A stretch of 64,000 nt of DNA from JAJFUV01 sp964561215 (GTDB lineage Bacteria > Acidobacteriota > Terriglobia > Bryobacterales > Bryobacteraceae), in the NCBI GenBank assembly GCA_964561215.1, contig CAZLOS010000012.1, positions 7,018-71,017 of the forward strand, in the 5' to 3' direction. Below, in pieces: positions 26,474 to 35,966 of the stretch. The notes beneath the pieces were generated by a model. It made no database searches, was not told the DNA's origin, and worked only from the letters and a program-made list of their open reading frames with translations. The position numbers and the translations under genes were made by a program. Position 1 is the first letter of the stretch. Every line of letters starts with the position of its first letter.

Positions 26474-28789
26474 ATGGGAATTCTGGCCCGCAAGGTTCTC
26501 CGCGAAGTTTCCACCAGCGCGCTGCTGGGATCGCTCCTGTTCACGTTCGTTCTGTTCTTGCAGCGCGTGGGAAAACTGTTCGAACTGCTGGTGCGCAGTT
26601 CGGCTTCCACCTCGACGGTGGGATACCTGTTCGCGCTGGTGCTTCCCTTCACGCTTACCTTCACCGTGCCCATGGGGGTGCTGGTGGGGGTGCTCATCGC
26701 ACTGAGCCGCATGTCGGGAGACGGCGAGATCACAGCCATGCGCGCGGCGGGCGTGCCGGGCCGCCGGATCCTGGCTCCGGTGGCACTGATCGCTTTTGGC
26801 GCGATGCTGGTTACGGCGGCCTGCTCCTTGTGGCTCACGCCGTGGTCGATCCGCGAAACCTATCGCGTGGTAAATCGCCTGATCGCTTCGCAACTGACGG
26901 CCGAAATTCAGCCGCGCGTGTTCGAGGAACAGTTTCCGAATACCATTCTCTACGTCGGAGACGTGATCAGCGGACCGGTGGTCCGCTGGCGCAACGTCTT
27001 CATGGCGGACCTGACGGCTCCCGAGAAGCGGAAGGACGGCTCGGATGAGCCGGGCGAAGGGCCGCGCGTGACGGTGGCGCGCGAGGCGGTTGCGGTGGCG
27101 GATGCGGCCAACAACCGGATCCAACTCACCATGGTGGATGTCAGTTCGCACGAGGCCGAGAAGGATCCCCGGCGTTACATGAGCACCTCCTCGCCCAAGG
27201 GTCAGCAGGCGCTCGATGCGCAACCGCCCGAGCAGCGCAGCGCCAAGGCTTACAGCGAACTGGACACCATTCCGCTGGCCCGACAGGCGCGCGGTTCGGT
27301 GGAGGCCCGCATCGAGTTACATCAACGCCTGGCGCTGCCGCTCGCCTGCATCCTGCTCGCCGTGGTCGGTGTGGCGTTGGGAGTCAGTTCGCGCAAGGCC
27401 GGCAAATCCTCTTCCATCGTTCTCACGGTCTTCCTGGCGTTCCTCTATTACATGGGACTGGTCAGCCTGATCGGGCTGGCGCGGCAGCGCACCTTGCCGG
27501 CGGGCCTGGCCGTATGGACGCCGAATATCCTGTTCACGCTTACGGGCCTGGTGCTGATCTTCCGCCTGGAAGCGCCGGGAGACCGCGACCTGGTAGGCTG
27601 GGCCAAGCGCGTGGGGGCCGGCTGGTGGGCACGATTGAGGGGACTCCGCATCACAGCCGTGAGCCCGGGCACTTCCATCGGCAAGCGCCTGCGGCTGGTG
27701 CCGCAGCTGATCGACACTTACATTCTGTCCAGCTTCCTTTTCTATTTTGCGCTGCTGCTGACGAGCTTCGTCCTGATCACGCAAATCTTCACGTTTTTTG
27801 AACTCCTGGGCGACATCGTCAGGACCAAGACGCCGATGGCGCGCGTGGCGGTTTATCACTTCTTCCTCACGCCCAAGCTCATCTATGACGCCACTCCGGT
27901 AAGCGTGCTGGTGGCCGTGCTGGTCACCTTCGGCGTGCTGAGCAAGCAGAACGAAGTCACGGCGTTGAAGGCCTGCGGGGTGAGCCTCCATCGGATGTCC
28001 GTACCCGTTCTGCTGGCCAGCGCGATGCTCAGCGCGGGTTTGTTCGCTTTCGATTTCTACTATGTGCCGGAAGCGAACCGGCGCCAGGACGCCATCCGCG
28101 CCGAGATCAAGGGGCGGCCTCCGCAAACTTACTTGAACCCCGGGCGTCCATGGGTCTGGGGCCAAGGCTCGCGAGTTTACTATTACAAGCACTTCGAGCA
28201 GGAGGAGAAGGTGATGGCGGGTGTGAACGTGTACGAACTCGACCCGCAGACCTTCCGCCTGCGCCGGCACATTACGGCCGAACGTGCGCGCTGGGAGCCG
28301 CGGCTCAAGCGCTGGGTTTTCCAGGACGGCTGGTGGCGCGACATTCAAGGCACCAATGTGCTGAATTTCCAGACCTTCGCGGCAACCACGTTCTCCGAGC
28401 TGATTGAACCGCCCAGCTACTTCCTCAAGGAAGTGAAGCAGGACAAGCAGATGAATTTCGCGGAGCTGGCGGGTTACATCGGCGAACTGCAACAGAGCGG
28501 CTTCGACACCGTGCGCCTGCAGGTGCAGTACCACAAGAAGTTCGCCGTGCCGCTGTTTGCGGTCATTATGGCGCTGCTATCGGTGCCGTTTTCCTTCATG
28601 ACCGGTACGCGCGGCGCCATGGCCGGCGTGGGAGTGAGCCTCGGCGTCGCCATGGCTTACTGGGCCGTCAGCCAACTGTTCGAGCAGATCGGCAATCTGA
28701 ACCAACTGCCGCCCGCCGTGGCCGCCTGGGCGCCGGACGTTGTCTTTGCGCTGGCTGGAATGTACCTGCTGGCACGTTTGCGAACCTGA
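26474..28789 (+). CDS. Fused LptF-LptG lipopolysaccharide transport permease
   Basis: This is a 771-residue protein built of two YjgP/YjgQ-type permease units. Unit one (about 1-370) has six membrane spans around a periplasmic jellyroll domain, with ITAMRAAGVPGRRIL after span three. Unit two (about 410-771) repeats the plan with QLIDTYILSSFLFYF at its start and NEVTALKACGVSLHRM. LptF and LptG are normally separate ~360-residue proteins forming, with the LptB ATPase, the pump that extracts lipopolysaccharide from the inner membrane. The ATG at 26474 follows the previous stop by two bases. Fusion guarantees 1:1 pairing. No lptB, lptA or lptC gene is in the window. Confidence 0.9.
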   Translation: MGILARKVLREVSTSALLGSLLFTFVLFLQRVGKLFELLVRSSASTSTVGYLFALVLPFTLTFTVPMGVLVGVLIALSRMSGDGEITAMRAAGVPGRRILAPVALIAFGAMLVTAACSLWLTPWSIRETYRVVNRLIASQLTAEIQPRVFEEQFPNTILYVGDVISGPVVRWRNVFMADLTAPEKRKDGSDEPGEGPRVTVAREAVAVADAANNRIQLTMVDVSSHEAEKDPRRYMSTSSPKGQQALDAQPPEQRSAKAYSELDTIPLARQARGSVEARIELHQRLALPLACILLAVVGVALGVSSRKAGKSSSIVLTVFLAFLYYMGLVSLIGLARQRTLPAGLAVWTPNILFTLTGLVLIFRLEAPGDRDLVGWAKRVGAGWWARLRGLRITAVSPGTSIGKRLRLVPQLIDTYILSSFLFYFALLLTSFVLITQIFTFFELLGDIVRTKTPMARVAVYHFFLTPKLIYDATPVSVLVAVLVTFGVLSKQNEVTALKACGVSLHRMSVPVLLASAMLSAGLFAFDFYYVPEANRRQDAIRAEIKGRPPQTYLNPGRPWVWGQGSRVYYYKHFEQEEKVMAGVNVYELDPQTFRLRRHITAERARWEPRLKRWVFQDGWWRDIQGTNVLNFQTFAATTFSELIEPPSYFLKEVKQDKQMNFAELAGYIGELQQSGFDTVRLQVQYHKKFAVPLFAVIMALLSVPFSFMTGTRGAMAGVGVSLGVAMAYWAVSQLFEQIGNLNQLPPAVAAWAPDVVFALAGMYLLARLRT

Positions 28790-28828
28790 GGCGCCGGGAT
28801 GTGGTAAATTGCTGGCTGCCACACTCCT

Positions 28829-29956
28829 ATGACCACACGACGACAGCTTCTCGCCCAGACTTCCGCGGTGTTCGCGCTCGCGGGGCGTGCGTTGGCCCAG
28901 CCCCGTGCGCGCATTGAATCGATCGAAGTGATTTCGCAGCAACCGGAATACTACTGCGGTTGGCCGACCTTGGCGAGGCGCGCAAACGGTGAATTGCTCG
29001 CTGTGTGGTCGGGAGGACGCGAGAGGCACGTGTGCCCGTTCGGACGCGTCGAAATGATGCGCTCACGCGATGGCGGCCGAAGCTGGAGCTGGCCGCAGGT
29101 GCTGATGGATACGCCCATCGACGATCGGGACGCCGGCGCGCTCGTCACCGCGAAGGGCACCACCCTGGTAACCACATTCACTTCCCTGGCCTATGAGAAG
29201 AGCCTGGAAAACACCTCCGACTGGCCCGCCGAACGGCTGGCGAGATGGCAGGCTCTCCAGCGCGGCACCACGGAGGTGGAACGCAAGAGCCTGCTCGGCA
29301 CGTGGATGCTGCGCTCGACCGATGGCGGCATGCTCTGGTCCTCTCCCTATCGAGTCCCGCTGAACAGCCCACACGGCCCCATCGAACTGAGCGACGGGCG
29401 ACTCTTCTACGCGGGCAAGCTGCTCTGGAGCAAAGGGCAGGAATGCGGAGTCTGCGAATCGACCGACGATGGGCTGAGCTGGCGCTGGCTCGCGCATCTG
29501 CCCGTGCGCGCCGGCGACAATGTCGAGGCCTACCACGAACTGCACGCCGTCGAAACCGCCGGCAAACGCATCCTGGTGCAAATCCGCAACCACAACAAAG
29601 CCAACGCAGGGGAGACGCTGCAGTGCGAATCCTCCGATGGCGGCAGAACGTGGTCCGAACCGCGCGCCATCGGCGTCTGGGGCCTGCCCTCGCACCTGCT
29701 GCGGCTCAGCGACGGCCGCCTGCTGATGACCTACGGCTACCGGCGGGCGCCGTTCGGCAACCAGGTTCGGCTCAGCGAAGATCATGGCCGCACGTGGTCG
29801 CAGCCTGTCACCATCTCCGATGACGGGATGGGCGGCGACCTGGGCTACCCGTCCACGGTCGAACTCGCCGCGGGCCAGTTCGCCACGCTGTGGTACGAGC
29901 ACATGAAGACATCGCCCAAAGCCGTTCTGCGGCTGGCGCGCTGGAGCCTTGCCTGA
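28829..29956 (+). CDS. Exported sialidase/BNR-repeat propeller protein
   Basis: This 375-residue protein has a twin-arginine signal (MTTRRQLLAQTSAVFALAG). At least three Asp-box motifs of the S-x-D-x-G-x-x-W type are visible (SRDGGRSW, STDDGLSW, SSDGGRTW), plus SEDHGRTWS near the end, giving a six-bladed sialidase-like propeller. Members include exo-alpha-sialidases and many uncharacterised glycan-active proteins. The arginine triad of true sialidases cannot be assigned by eye, so enzymatic activity is open. It is tail-to-tail with the transporter gene, 18 bases apart. Confidence 0.8.
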   Translation: MTTRRQLLAQTSAVFALAGRALAQPRARIESIEVISQQPEYYCGWPTLARRANGELLAVWSGGRERHVCPFGRVEMMRSRDGGRSWSWPQVLMDTPIDDRDAGALVTAKGTTLVTTFTSLAYEKSLENTSDWPAERLARWQALQRGTTEVERKSLLGTWMLRSTDGGMLWSSPYRVPLNSPHGPIELSDGRLFYAGKLLWSKGQECGVCESTDDGLSWRWLAHLPVRAGDNVEAYHELHAVETAGKRILVQIRNHNKANAGETLQCESSDGGRTWSEPRAIGVWGLPSHLLRLSDGRLLMTYGYRRAPFGNQVRLSEDHGRTWSQPVTISDDGMGGDLGYPSTVELAAGQFATLWYEHMKTSPKAVLRLARWSLA

Positions 29957-29974
29957 GGCGCGGCGAACACGCGG

Positions 29975-31336
29975 TTAAAGCAGGCTGATCACGGTGTAGT
30001 AAACCATCAGCGACATCACGACCAGGGAAGCGAACCAAAGCCAGGCGGTGGAGAAGCGCGACGGCACGAGTTCCACCGGCAGCTTGCGATGCCTCAGGTA
30101 GAGCGCACCGGCGGCTATGACGGGAAGCATGATGGCCTGCGCGACGCCGCCGGCCACCACCATGCGCACCGGAGACTGGAACACCAGGTAGAGCAGCGCC
30201 GGGAAGATCGACAGGAACACCACGAACCACTGGCGGAACTTGACGCGCGTCGAGTAGTCGCCATCCTCGAAATAGCCGAGCAGGCGGCACATGTCCGAGT
30301 AGACGCGCGAGTGCGCCGCCACGCCCGCGAAGATGGTTCCGTAAAGCGTGGCAATGCCGCCGATGTAGAACAGCCACAGCGCCCACGGCCCCAGCGTTTG
30401 CGTGTACATGTGCGATAGCACCGGCATCATATCCTTGGCGGCGGGGACCTTGCCCATGCCGTGCAGGATGCCGGCGCCGAGCAGGTAGAACGCCAGGGTG
30501 GCCACGGTGTAGATGGCCATGGTGGCGATGATGTCCAGGTGCATCACGCGCACCCAGCCGAGGGCGCGACGCCGCCAGTCTGAGGTGGCGTCATTGGGCC
30601 CTGAGAAGCGCGCGTAGCCTTTCTCGATGCACCAGTACGGGTACATGAACATTTCTGTGGCCCCGACGCCGGTCAGGCCGAACACGGCGACGGCGGTCGC
30701 CAGGCCGTCTCCCGGCAACCGAAAAGCCAATCCTCCGGCGAGTTCCCGCCAGGAGAAGTACTCCGGCCGCCGCATGAGCAGCAGGGCGCACAGCATAGTG
30801 AGCATGGTAAACAGGCCCACCTTGATGGTGGCCAGCTTTTCTATGCGCGCATAGCCGCCTCCCAGCAACAGGGCTAGCGTAATGCCAACGAGCAGTACGA
30901 TCCAGGCGTTCATGGGCACGGAAGGCGCCAGCAGGTTGAGCACCTGCGCCACGCCGGCGTACATAGCGCCCACCTGGAACTGCGTCATCAGCACCATGAC
31001 CGCCCACATCCAAACACTCCAGCGCACGCCCAGGCTCGGGCCGGGAAGTGTGTTGAAGCCGGCCAGCCCGGTTTGACCGGTGGCAACGGTGTAGCGCCCC
31101 AGGGCCGCCTGTACGGCGGGCTTGATGAGGCAGCTCAGCAGGATGACCCACAAGGCGACGTAGCCGACCTGCGCGCCAAGCGTTGTTGTCGCGATCAACT
31201 CGCCGCTCCCGACAATGGAAGCGGAAAGGATCATCCCGGGGCCGATGCGGCGCAGCGCACTGAGCCACGTGCCTGGCGGTTCCTCGATGTCGGCGGGATC
31301 GAACGCGTAGAGGTCCTTCGTCGGCTGTGAACTCAT
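29975..31336 (-). CDS. Nramp-family-like transporter with altered metal-site motifs
   Basis: This 453-residue protein has about eleven membrane spans and follows the Nramp plan, starting IGPGMILSASIVGSGEL. In canonical Nramp transporters this position in helix 1 reads D-P-G-N; here it is G-S-G-E. In helix 6, the usual M-P-H-N region reads GATEMFMYPYW, keeping the methionine but not the histidine and asparagine. The protein therefore probably carries a different ion, or none. The ATG at 31336 (MSSQPTKDLYAF) gives a normal N-terminus; the longer frame crosses the divergent radical SAM start. It shares a 94-base promoter region with that gene. Confidence 0.82.
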   Translation of the reverse strand: MSSQPTKDLYAFDPADIEEPPGTWLSALRRIGPGMILSASIVGSGELIATTTLGAQVGYVALWVILLSCLIKPAVQAALGRYTVATGQTGLAGFNTLPGPSLGVRWSVWMWAVMVLMTQFQVGAMYAGVAQVLNLLAPSVPMNAWIVLLVGITLALLLGGGYARIEKLATIKVGLFTMLTMLCALLLMRRPEYFSWRELAGGLAFRLPGDGLATAVAVFGLTGVGATEMFMYPYWCIEKGYARFSGPNDATSDWRRRALGWVRVMHLDIIATMAIYTVATLAFYLLGAGILHGMGKVPAAKDMMPVLSHMYTQTLGPWALWLFYIGGIATLYGTIFAGVAAHSRVYSDMCRLLGYFEDGDYSTRVKFRQWFVVFLSIFPALLYLVFQSPVRMVVAGGVAQAIMLPVIAAGALYLRHRKLPVELVPSRFSTAWLWFASLVVMSLMVYYTVISLL

Positions 31337-31430
31337 TCGGAGTAACTCTATCCAACTTGCCCGTGGGAGGGCAAACGGAGCCCGTGCCGCGGTAGAATGA
31401 AAGAGGAGTTTTTTCTTTCGAGCCTTCCTA

Positions 31431-33074
31431 ATGATTTTTCCCCATCCGAACGGGTCGCGCACTCGTATATTACTAAGCAGCGTCTTCGGCCCTTACGCCC
31501 AGGACGACAGCTTCGGCAGCCGCACCATCAATCCGATGGAGCTGTATCACAATCAGGTGACCCGCGCACAGGGCGCGTTCTCGCTGCGCCGCTTCCATCG
31601 CAGTTGGGGCATCATGATGATCCAGCGCAACATTTCCGCGCCTTGCACGGTGATGGATTTCCCGACCCGGGAGGCGTTCGCGCGAGAGATCGCGGAGAAC
31701 CGCTACGACGTCATCGGCATTTCGTCGATCATCGTGAACGTGGGGAAGGCACGGGAGATGTGCCGCATCGCGCGTAAGCTCTCGCCTCATTCGACGATCA
31801 TCGTCGGCGGGCACGTCGCGGCGATTCCGGGAGTCGAGCACCTGCTGGACGCCGACCACATCGTCAAGGGCGACGGGATCGCCTGGATGCGGCGCTATCT
31901 GGGGGAGAATCCCGACGCGCCGATCGAGCACCCGGCACTCTCTTCCGGCTTCGACCTGCGCGTGATGGGCGTAAGAATACCCGAGAAGATCGATAGTTCC
32001 GCGACGGTGATTGCTTCTGTCGGATGCCCCATGGGATGCAACTTTTGCACCACGTCGGCGTTCTTCGGCGGTAAAGGCAAGGTGCTTAACTTCTGCGACA
32101 GCGGCGAGGAACTGTTCCGCGTGATGGAGGAGGCGGAGACCACGCGCAAGGTGACGTCGTTCTTCATCATGGACGAAAACTTCCTGCTGCAGAAGCAACG
32201 GGCCATGGACTTGCTCGACAGGATGAAGCAGACGGGCAAGAGTTGGGGACTCAACATTTTCAGTTCCGCTAACGCCATCAGAAAGTACACCTACGAGCAA
32301 TTGGTGGAGCTGGGCATCAGTTCGATCTGGATGGGGCTGGAATCGCCGCACTCGAACTATTCGAAACTGGACGGCGCCGATACCGTGCGCATGTCGCGCG
32401 AACTGCGCAAGCACGGAATCACACTGCTCGGTTCGACCATCATCGGCCTGGAGCATCACACCCCGGAAAACATCAAAGAAGAGATCGAGCACGCGGTCGC
32501 GCACCAGACCGACTTGCATCAGTTCATGCTCTACACGCCCGTGCCCGGCACGCCGCTCTATCGCGAGATGTCCGAGCAAGGCAGGCTGCTCGACGTCGAC
32601 CTGGCGGACATACACGGCCAGTTCGGCTTCAACTTCGAACACGCGGCGATTTCGCGCGAAGAGTCGAAGAAGTTGCTCGACTGGGCCTTCTGGCGCGACT
32701 ACCAGCGTAACGGCCCGAGCCTGTTCCGTATTTGCCGGACCACGTTCGAAGGGTGGAAGCGATACAAGAACTACCCGGACCTGCGCGTGCGTGAACGTTT
32801 CGAGCGGGAGGCCAAAACATTGCGGCGCGCATACGCCGGCATGCTTTGGGCGATGGAACACCGGTTGAGAGGGACCAACGAGAACGTGGCGGTGCGGATA
32901 CGCACCTTAAGGAAAGAGTTGGAGCACGAATTCGGCGTGTTCACCACGGCTGCGGCGCGCATACTCGGCCCTGTACTTTGGTGGACCAGCCTTCGCGAAG
33001 ATAAACGTCTGGCCGAGGGCCACACGTACGAACCGCGCACGATCATCGAACGGCACAACTGGGTGGAAGCCTAA
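31431..33074 (+). CDS. B12-binding-domain radical SAM protein of unknown substrate
   Basis: This is a 547-residue protein. The N-terminal half (about 60-150) has the cobalamin-binding-type fold, with DVIGISSIIVNVGKA and TIIVGGHVAAIPG. The cluster motif is CPMGCNFC near residue 200, followed by FFIMDENF and the barrel segment SIWMGLESPHSNY. C-terminal residues 400-547 are helical. Related proteins include methyltransferases and cyclases that work on lipids, tetrapyrroles or natural products. It is head-to-head with the Nramp-like gene and followed after 40 bases by a sulfatase, but neither neighbour suggests a substrate. Confidence 0.87.
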   Translation: MIFPHPNGSRTRILLSSVFGPYAQDDSFGSRTINPMELYHNQVTRAQGAFSLRRFHRSWGIMMIQRNISAPCTVMDFPTREAFAREIAENRYDVIGISSIIVNVGKAREMCRIARKLSPHSTIIVGGHVAAIPGVEHLLDADHIVKGDGIAWMRRYLGENPDAPIEHPALSSGFDLRVMGVRIPEKIDSSATVIASVGCPMGCNFCTTSAFFGGKGKVLNFCDSGEELFRVMEEAETTRKVTSFFIMDENFLLQKQRAMDLLDRMKQTGKSWGLNIFSSANAIRKYTYEQLVELGISSIWMGLESPHSNYSKLDGADTVRMSRELRKHGITLLGSTIIGLEHHTPENIKEEIEHAVAHQTDLHQFMLYTPVPGTPLYREMSEQGRLLDVDLADIHGQFGFNFEHAAISREESKKLLDWAFWRDYQRNGPSLFRICRTTFEGWKRYKNYPDLRVRERFEREAKTLRRAYAGMLWAMEHRLRGTNENVAVRIRTLRKELEHEFGVFTTAAARILGPVLWWTSLREDKRLAEGHTYEPRTIIERHNWVEA

Positions 33075-33114
33075 GCAGGAACGGGCTTCCCTCAGAGGCG
33101 CGTTTCGGCGGACA

Positions 33115-34539
33115 ATGTTACGCATGTCCGCGGCACAAATCACTCGCAGGAACTTGCTGGCGGCCTCCGCGGCGCCGGCCCTGGCACTGGCCTCGCGCAC
33201 CGCTCCCCGGCGGCCGAATGTGGTGATGTTCATGACCGACGACCACGGCGCGTGGGCGCTCGGCTCGTACGGTTGCGGCGAGATGCACACGCCGAACATC
33301 GACCGGCTGGCCGCGGGCGGCACCCGATTCACGCGCGCCTTCGCCTGCACCCCCGTGTGCTCTCCCAGCAGGATGACTTACATGACGGGCGCCATCCCGT
33401 CGCGCCACGGCGTGCAGGACTGGCTGGTTCCCGGCGACAGCTACGGCGCGGCGAGTCACCGCTGGCTGCAAGGCTTCACCACCTGGAGCGAAATGCTGGC
33501 CGCCAGCGGCTACACGCTCGGCATGTGCGGAAAGTGGCACATGGGCGAGGACGACCGCGCGCAGGCGGGCTTCAGCTACTGGGCCACGGTGCCGGGCGGA
33601 GGCGGTCCCTACCGCGACGTCGAATTCGTGGTGAACGGCGAGCGGCGCAGGGTGCCCGGATTCAAGACCGACGCCGTCGGCAGCTTCGCGCTCGACTTTC
33701 TGGACCGGGTGAAGGATCGCCCGTTTTGCCTCTATGTGCCGTTCTACGCTCCGCACACGCCGTTCGACTACCAGCCGGACGAATATCGCAAGCCCTATGA
33801 AAACGCCAGGTTCTCATGCTTTCCGAGAGTTCCAACGCATCCTTGGGCGAATCCTGGAACCACGCGCCACCATGGAAACGTGGAGAGCATGCGCGGGTTC
33901 TCCGCGCTCGTCACCGGCGCGGACGCAAACGTGGGGCGTATTCTGCGGAAGCTGGACGAGATGGGCGTGCGCGAGAACACCACGGTGATCTTCACCGCCG
34001 ACCAGGGCTTCAACTGCGGCCACCACGGCGTGTGGGGCAAGGGCAACGGCACGGTGCCGTTCAACATGTACGAAGAGTCGTTGCGCGTGCCGCTCATCTG
34101 GAATCATCCGGGGCGCATCCCGGCCGGCCGCACTTTGCCGGCGATGGTTTCCAGCTACGATTTCTTCCCCACCATACTCGACTACCTGGGCCTCAAAGCG
34201 TCCCCGGACTCGCGCCGGGTGGGGCGGAGCTACGCGCCTTTCCTGGCCGGCAAGCACCCCGCGTGGCGCTCCCGGCTCTGCTTCGAGTACGCCAATATCC
34301 GCGCGATCCGCACAGAAAACCTGAAGTACGTGGAGCGCACGCGCGAGTGGCCCAGCGAATTCTTCGATCTGGAGGCCGACCCGGGCGAGACGCGCAACGC
34401 GATCGAAGACGCGGCGCAACGTGCGCAGGTCCGCTCGCTGGCGCGCGAACTCGCCGAGTTCTTCAAGCGCAGCGGCGCGCCGCCCATCGAACAGTGGCGC
34501 ACGACAACCAAACAGAACATGACTGTTTACAAACGCTGA
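33115..34539 (+). CDS. Exported type I sulfatase
   Basis: This 474-residue protein has a twin-arginine signal (ITRRNLLAASAAPALALAS). The sulfatase core starts with PNVVMFMTDDHG, whose aspartates bind calcium. The signature CSPSRMTYMTG begins at residue 82; its cysteine is the one converted to formylglycine. GKWHMGEDD is the second signature, and TADQGFNCGHHGVWGKG carries the second pair of metal ligands. It removes sulfate from sulfated sugars or similar esters outside the cytoplasm. Conversion of the cysteine needs a maturase; none is recognisable in the window. The sulfated substrate is unknown. Confidence 0.92.
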   Translation: MLRMSAAQITRRNLLAASAAPALALASRTAPRRPNVVMFMTDDHGAWALGSYGCGEMHTPNIDRLAAGGTRFTRAFACTPVCSPSRMTYMTGAIPSRHGVQDWLVPGDSYGAASHRWLQGFTTWSEMLAASGYTLGMCGKWHMGEDDRAQAGFSYWATVPGGGGPYRDVEFVVNGERRRVPGFKTDAVGSFALDFLDRVKDRPFCLYVPFYAPHTPFDYQPDEYRKPYENARFSCFPRVPTHPWANPGTTRHHGNVESMRGFSALVTGADANVGRILRKLDEMGVRENTTVIFTADQGFNCGHHGVWGKGNGTVPFNMYEESLRVPLIWNHPGRIPAGRTLPAMVSSYDFFPTILDYLGLKASPDSRRVGRSYAPFLAGKHPAWRSRLCFEYANIRAIRTENLKYVERTREWPSEFFDLEADPGETRNAIEDAAQRAQVRSLARELAEFFKRSGAPPIEQWRTTTKQNMTVYKR

Positions 34540-34583
34540 GTGTTGAGTTCCCCACCGGCGGGAAATTGACCGTTGGTAACGGT

Positions 34584-34589
34584 TACAAT
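34584..34589 (+). promoter_or_regulatory. Candidate -10 box (TACAAT) for the aminotransferase gene
   Basis: TACAAT ends ten bases before the ATG at 34599, with no ribosome-binding purine run between. Transcription starting about seven bases downstream would give a nearly leaderless message. No good -35 match is present at 16-18 bases upstream. Confidence 0.4.
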
Positions 34590-34598
34590 AGTAGTTTC

Positions 34599-35966
34599 AT
34601 GGGAAAAGCATACGAACTCAAACCTAAGCGGGTCCCCCGCGTAGAGACGAAGTACCGGCGCATCGTGACTGACATTCCGGCACCGGGCTCCATTCCAACC
34701 CTCGAGCTCCTGGAGCGGACAGAGCCGATCGCCATGCGCGGTCAGCCGCCGGTCATCTGGGATCATGCCAAAGGCTTCCAGGTTTACGATGCATACGGCA
34801 ACTGCTGGATCGACTGGTCGAGCGGCGTGTTGATCACCAACGCCGGCCATGGCCGCAAGGAAGTGGTGGACGCCATCGTGGCGCAGGCTCAGAAGCCCCT
34901 GTTGACCACGTACTGCTTCCCCACCGAGACGCGCGCGCAGTTGGTGGACAAGATTGCGAGCCTGCTGCCCGAGCCGCTCAAGAAAGTGTTCCTGCTCACG
35001 ACGGGTTCGGAAGCGGTCGAGTGCGCCATCAAGATTTGCCGCACACACGGTGTCAAGGTCGGCGGACGCGCAAAGAACGTGTTCGTGAGTTATCAGAAAG
35101 CCTTCCACGGCCGTACGCTCGGCGCGCAGCAGGCCGGCGGCATTCCTGTCCTGAAGGAATGGATCATCAACATGGATCCGGGCTTTGTGCAGATGCCGTT
35201 CCCGGATGGCTACTATTGCGAAGACACCAGCTTCGCTCATTTCGAAAAGTGCCTGGCAGATGCCGGAGTCACCCCGGACAGAGTCTGCGGCGTGATGCTG
35301 GAGACCTACCAGGGCGGCAATGGGTCGTTCGCTCCGCCGGAATACATGAAGCAGATGCGCAAATGGTGCGACAAGAACAACATTCTGCTGGTCTGCGACG
35401 AGGTTCAGGCCGGATTCGGGCGCACGGGCACCATGTGGGGCTTCGAGCATTATGGCATTGTGCCGGACCTGACGACTTTCGGTAAGGGCATTTCCAGTTC
35501 TCTGCCGATGTCGGCGGTGGCCGGGCGGCCGGACCTCATGGATCTGCACCCTCCGGGGAGCATGACCTCTACCCACACGGGCAACGCAGTCTGCTGCGCC
35601 GCGGCGCTGGCTTCGATCAACCTGGTCGTCAAGGAAAACCTGGCTGAGAACTCTCGCAAGCTTGGTGAAATCCTGCAGAGAGAGCTGCACAAGATGCAAG
35701 CCAAGTACCCCGAGATCGGCCATGTGGCCGGCAAGGGTCTGGTGGCTGGAGTGACGTGCGCGAAAGTTGGCACGAAGAATCCCGATGGCGATCTGGCTTT
35801 TGAAGTGGTCAACAAGTGCATCCAGAAGGGTGTGCTGATGTTCTCGCCGGTGGGCCTCAATAACAGTACGGTAAAGATCGCTCCGCCGCTGGTCATCAAC
35901 GAGGAAGCGCTCATGGAGAGCCTCGGCGTACTCGACGAAGCCTTCCGTGAGGCTTTGGGCCGATGA
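34599..35966 (+). CDS. Class III PLP-dependent aminotransferase
   Basis: This 455-residue enzyme is of the 4-aminobutyrate/acetylornithine aminotransferase family. PLP-binding features are TTGSEAVECAIK, FHGRTLGAQQAGG, VCDEVQAGFGRTG and the Schiff-base lysine K296 in FGKGISSSLPM. These enzymes move an omega-amino group to 2-oxoglutarate or another keto acid. The ATG at 34599 (MGKAYELKPKR) is chosen since the open frame upstream only shadows the sulfatase. It overlaps the next gene by four bases (ATGA), so an aminotransferase and a Gfo/Idh oxidoreductase act as a pair, possibly on an amino-sugar, inositol derivative or amino acid. Confidence 0.9.
   Translation: MGKAYELKPKRVPRVETKYRRIVTDIPAPGSIPTLELLERTEPIAMRGQPPVIWDHAKGFQVYDAYGNCWIDWSSGVLITNAGHGRKEVVDAIVAQAQKPLLTTYCFPTETRAQLVDKIASLLPEPLKKVFLLTTGSEAVECAIKICRTHGVKVGGRAKNVFVSYQKAFHGRTLGAQQAGGIPVLKEWIINMDPGFVQMPFPDGYYCEDTSFAHFEKCLADAGVTPDRVCGVMLETYQGGNGSFAPPEYMKQMRKWCDKNNILLVCDEVQAGFGRTGTMWGFEHYGIVPDLTTFGKGISSSLPMSAVAGRPDLMDLHPPGSMTSTHTGNAVCCAAALASINLVVKENLAENSRKLGEILQRELHKMQAKYPEIGHVAGKGLVAGVTCAKVGTKNPDGDLAFEVVNKCIQKGVLMFSPVGLNNSTVKIAPPLVINEEALMESLGVLDEAFREALGR

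Noticed and set aside
31431..34539. Radical SAM protein as the maturase of the neighbouring sulfatase
   Set aside because: Anaerobic sulfatase maturases have a SPASM-type cysteine-rich C-terminus and no B12-binding domain. This protein has the opposite layout.
33816..34598. Upstream extension of the aminotransferase frame
   Set aside because: It overlaps the sulfatase in another frame and is low-complexity; the family N-terminus starts at 34599.
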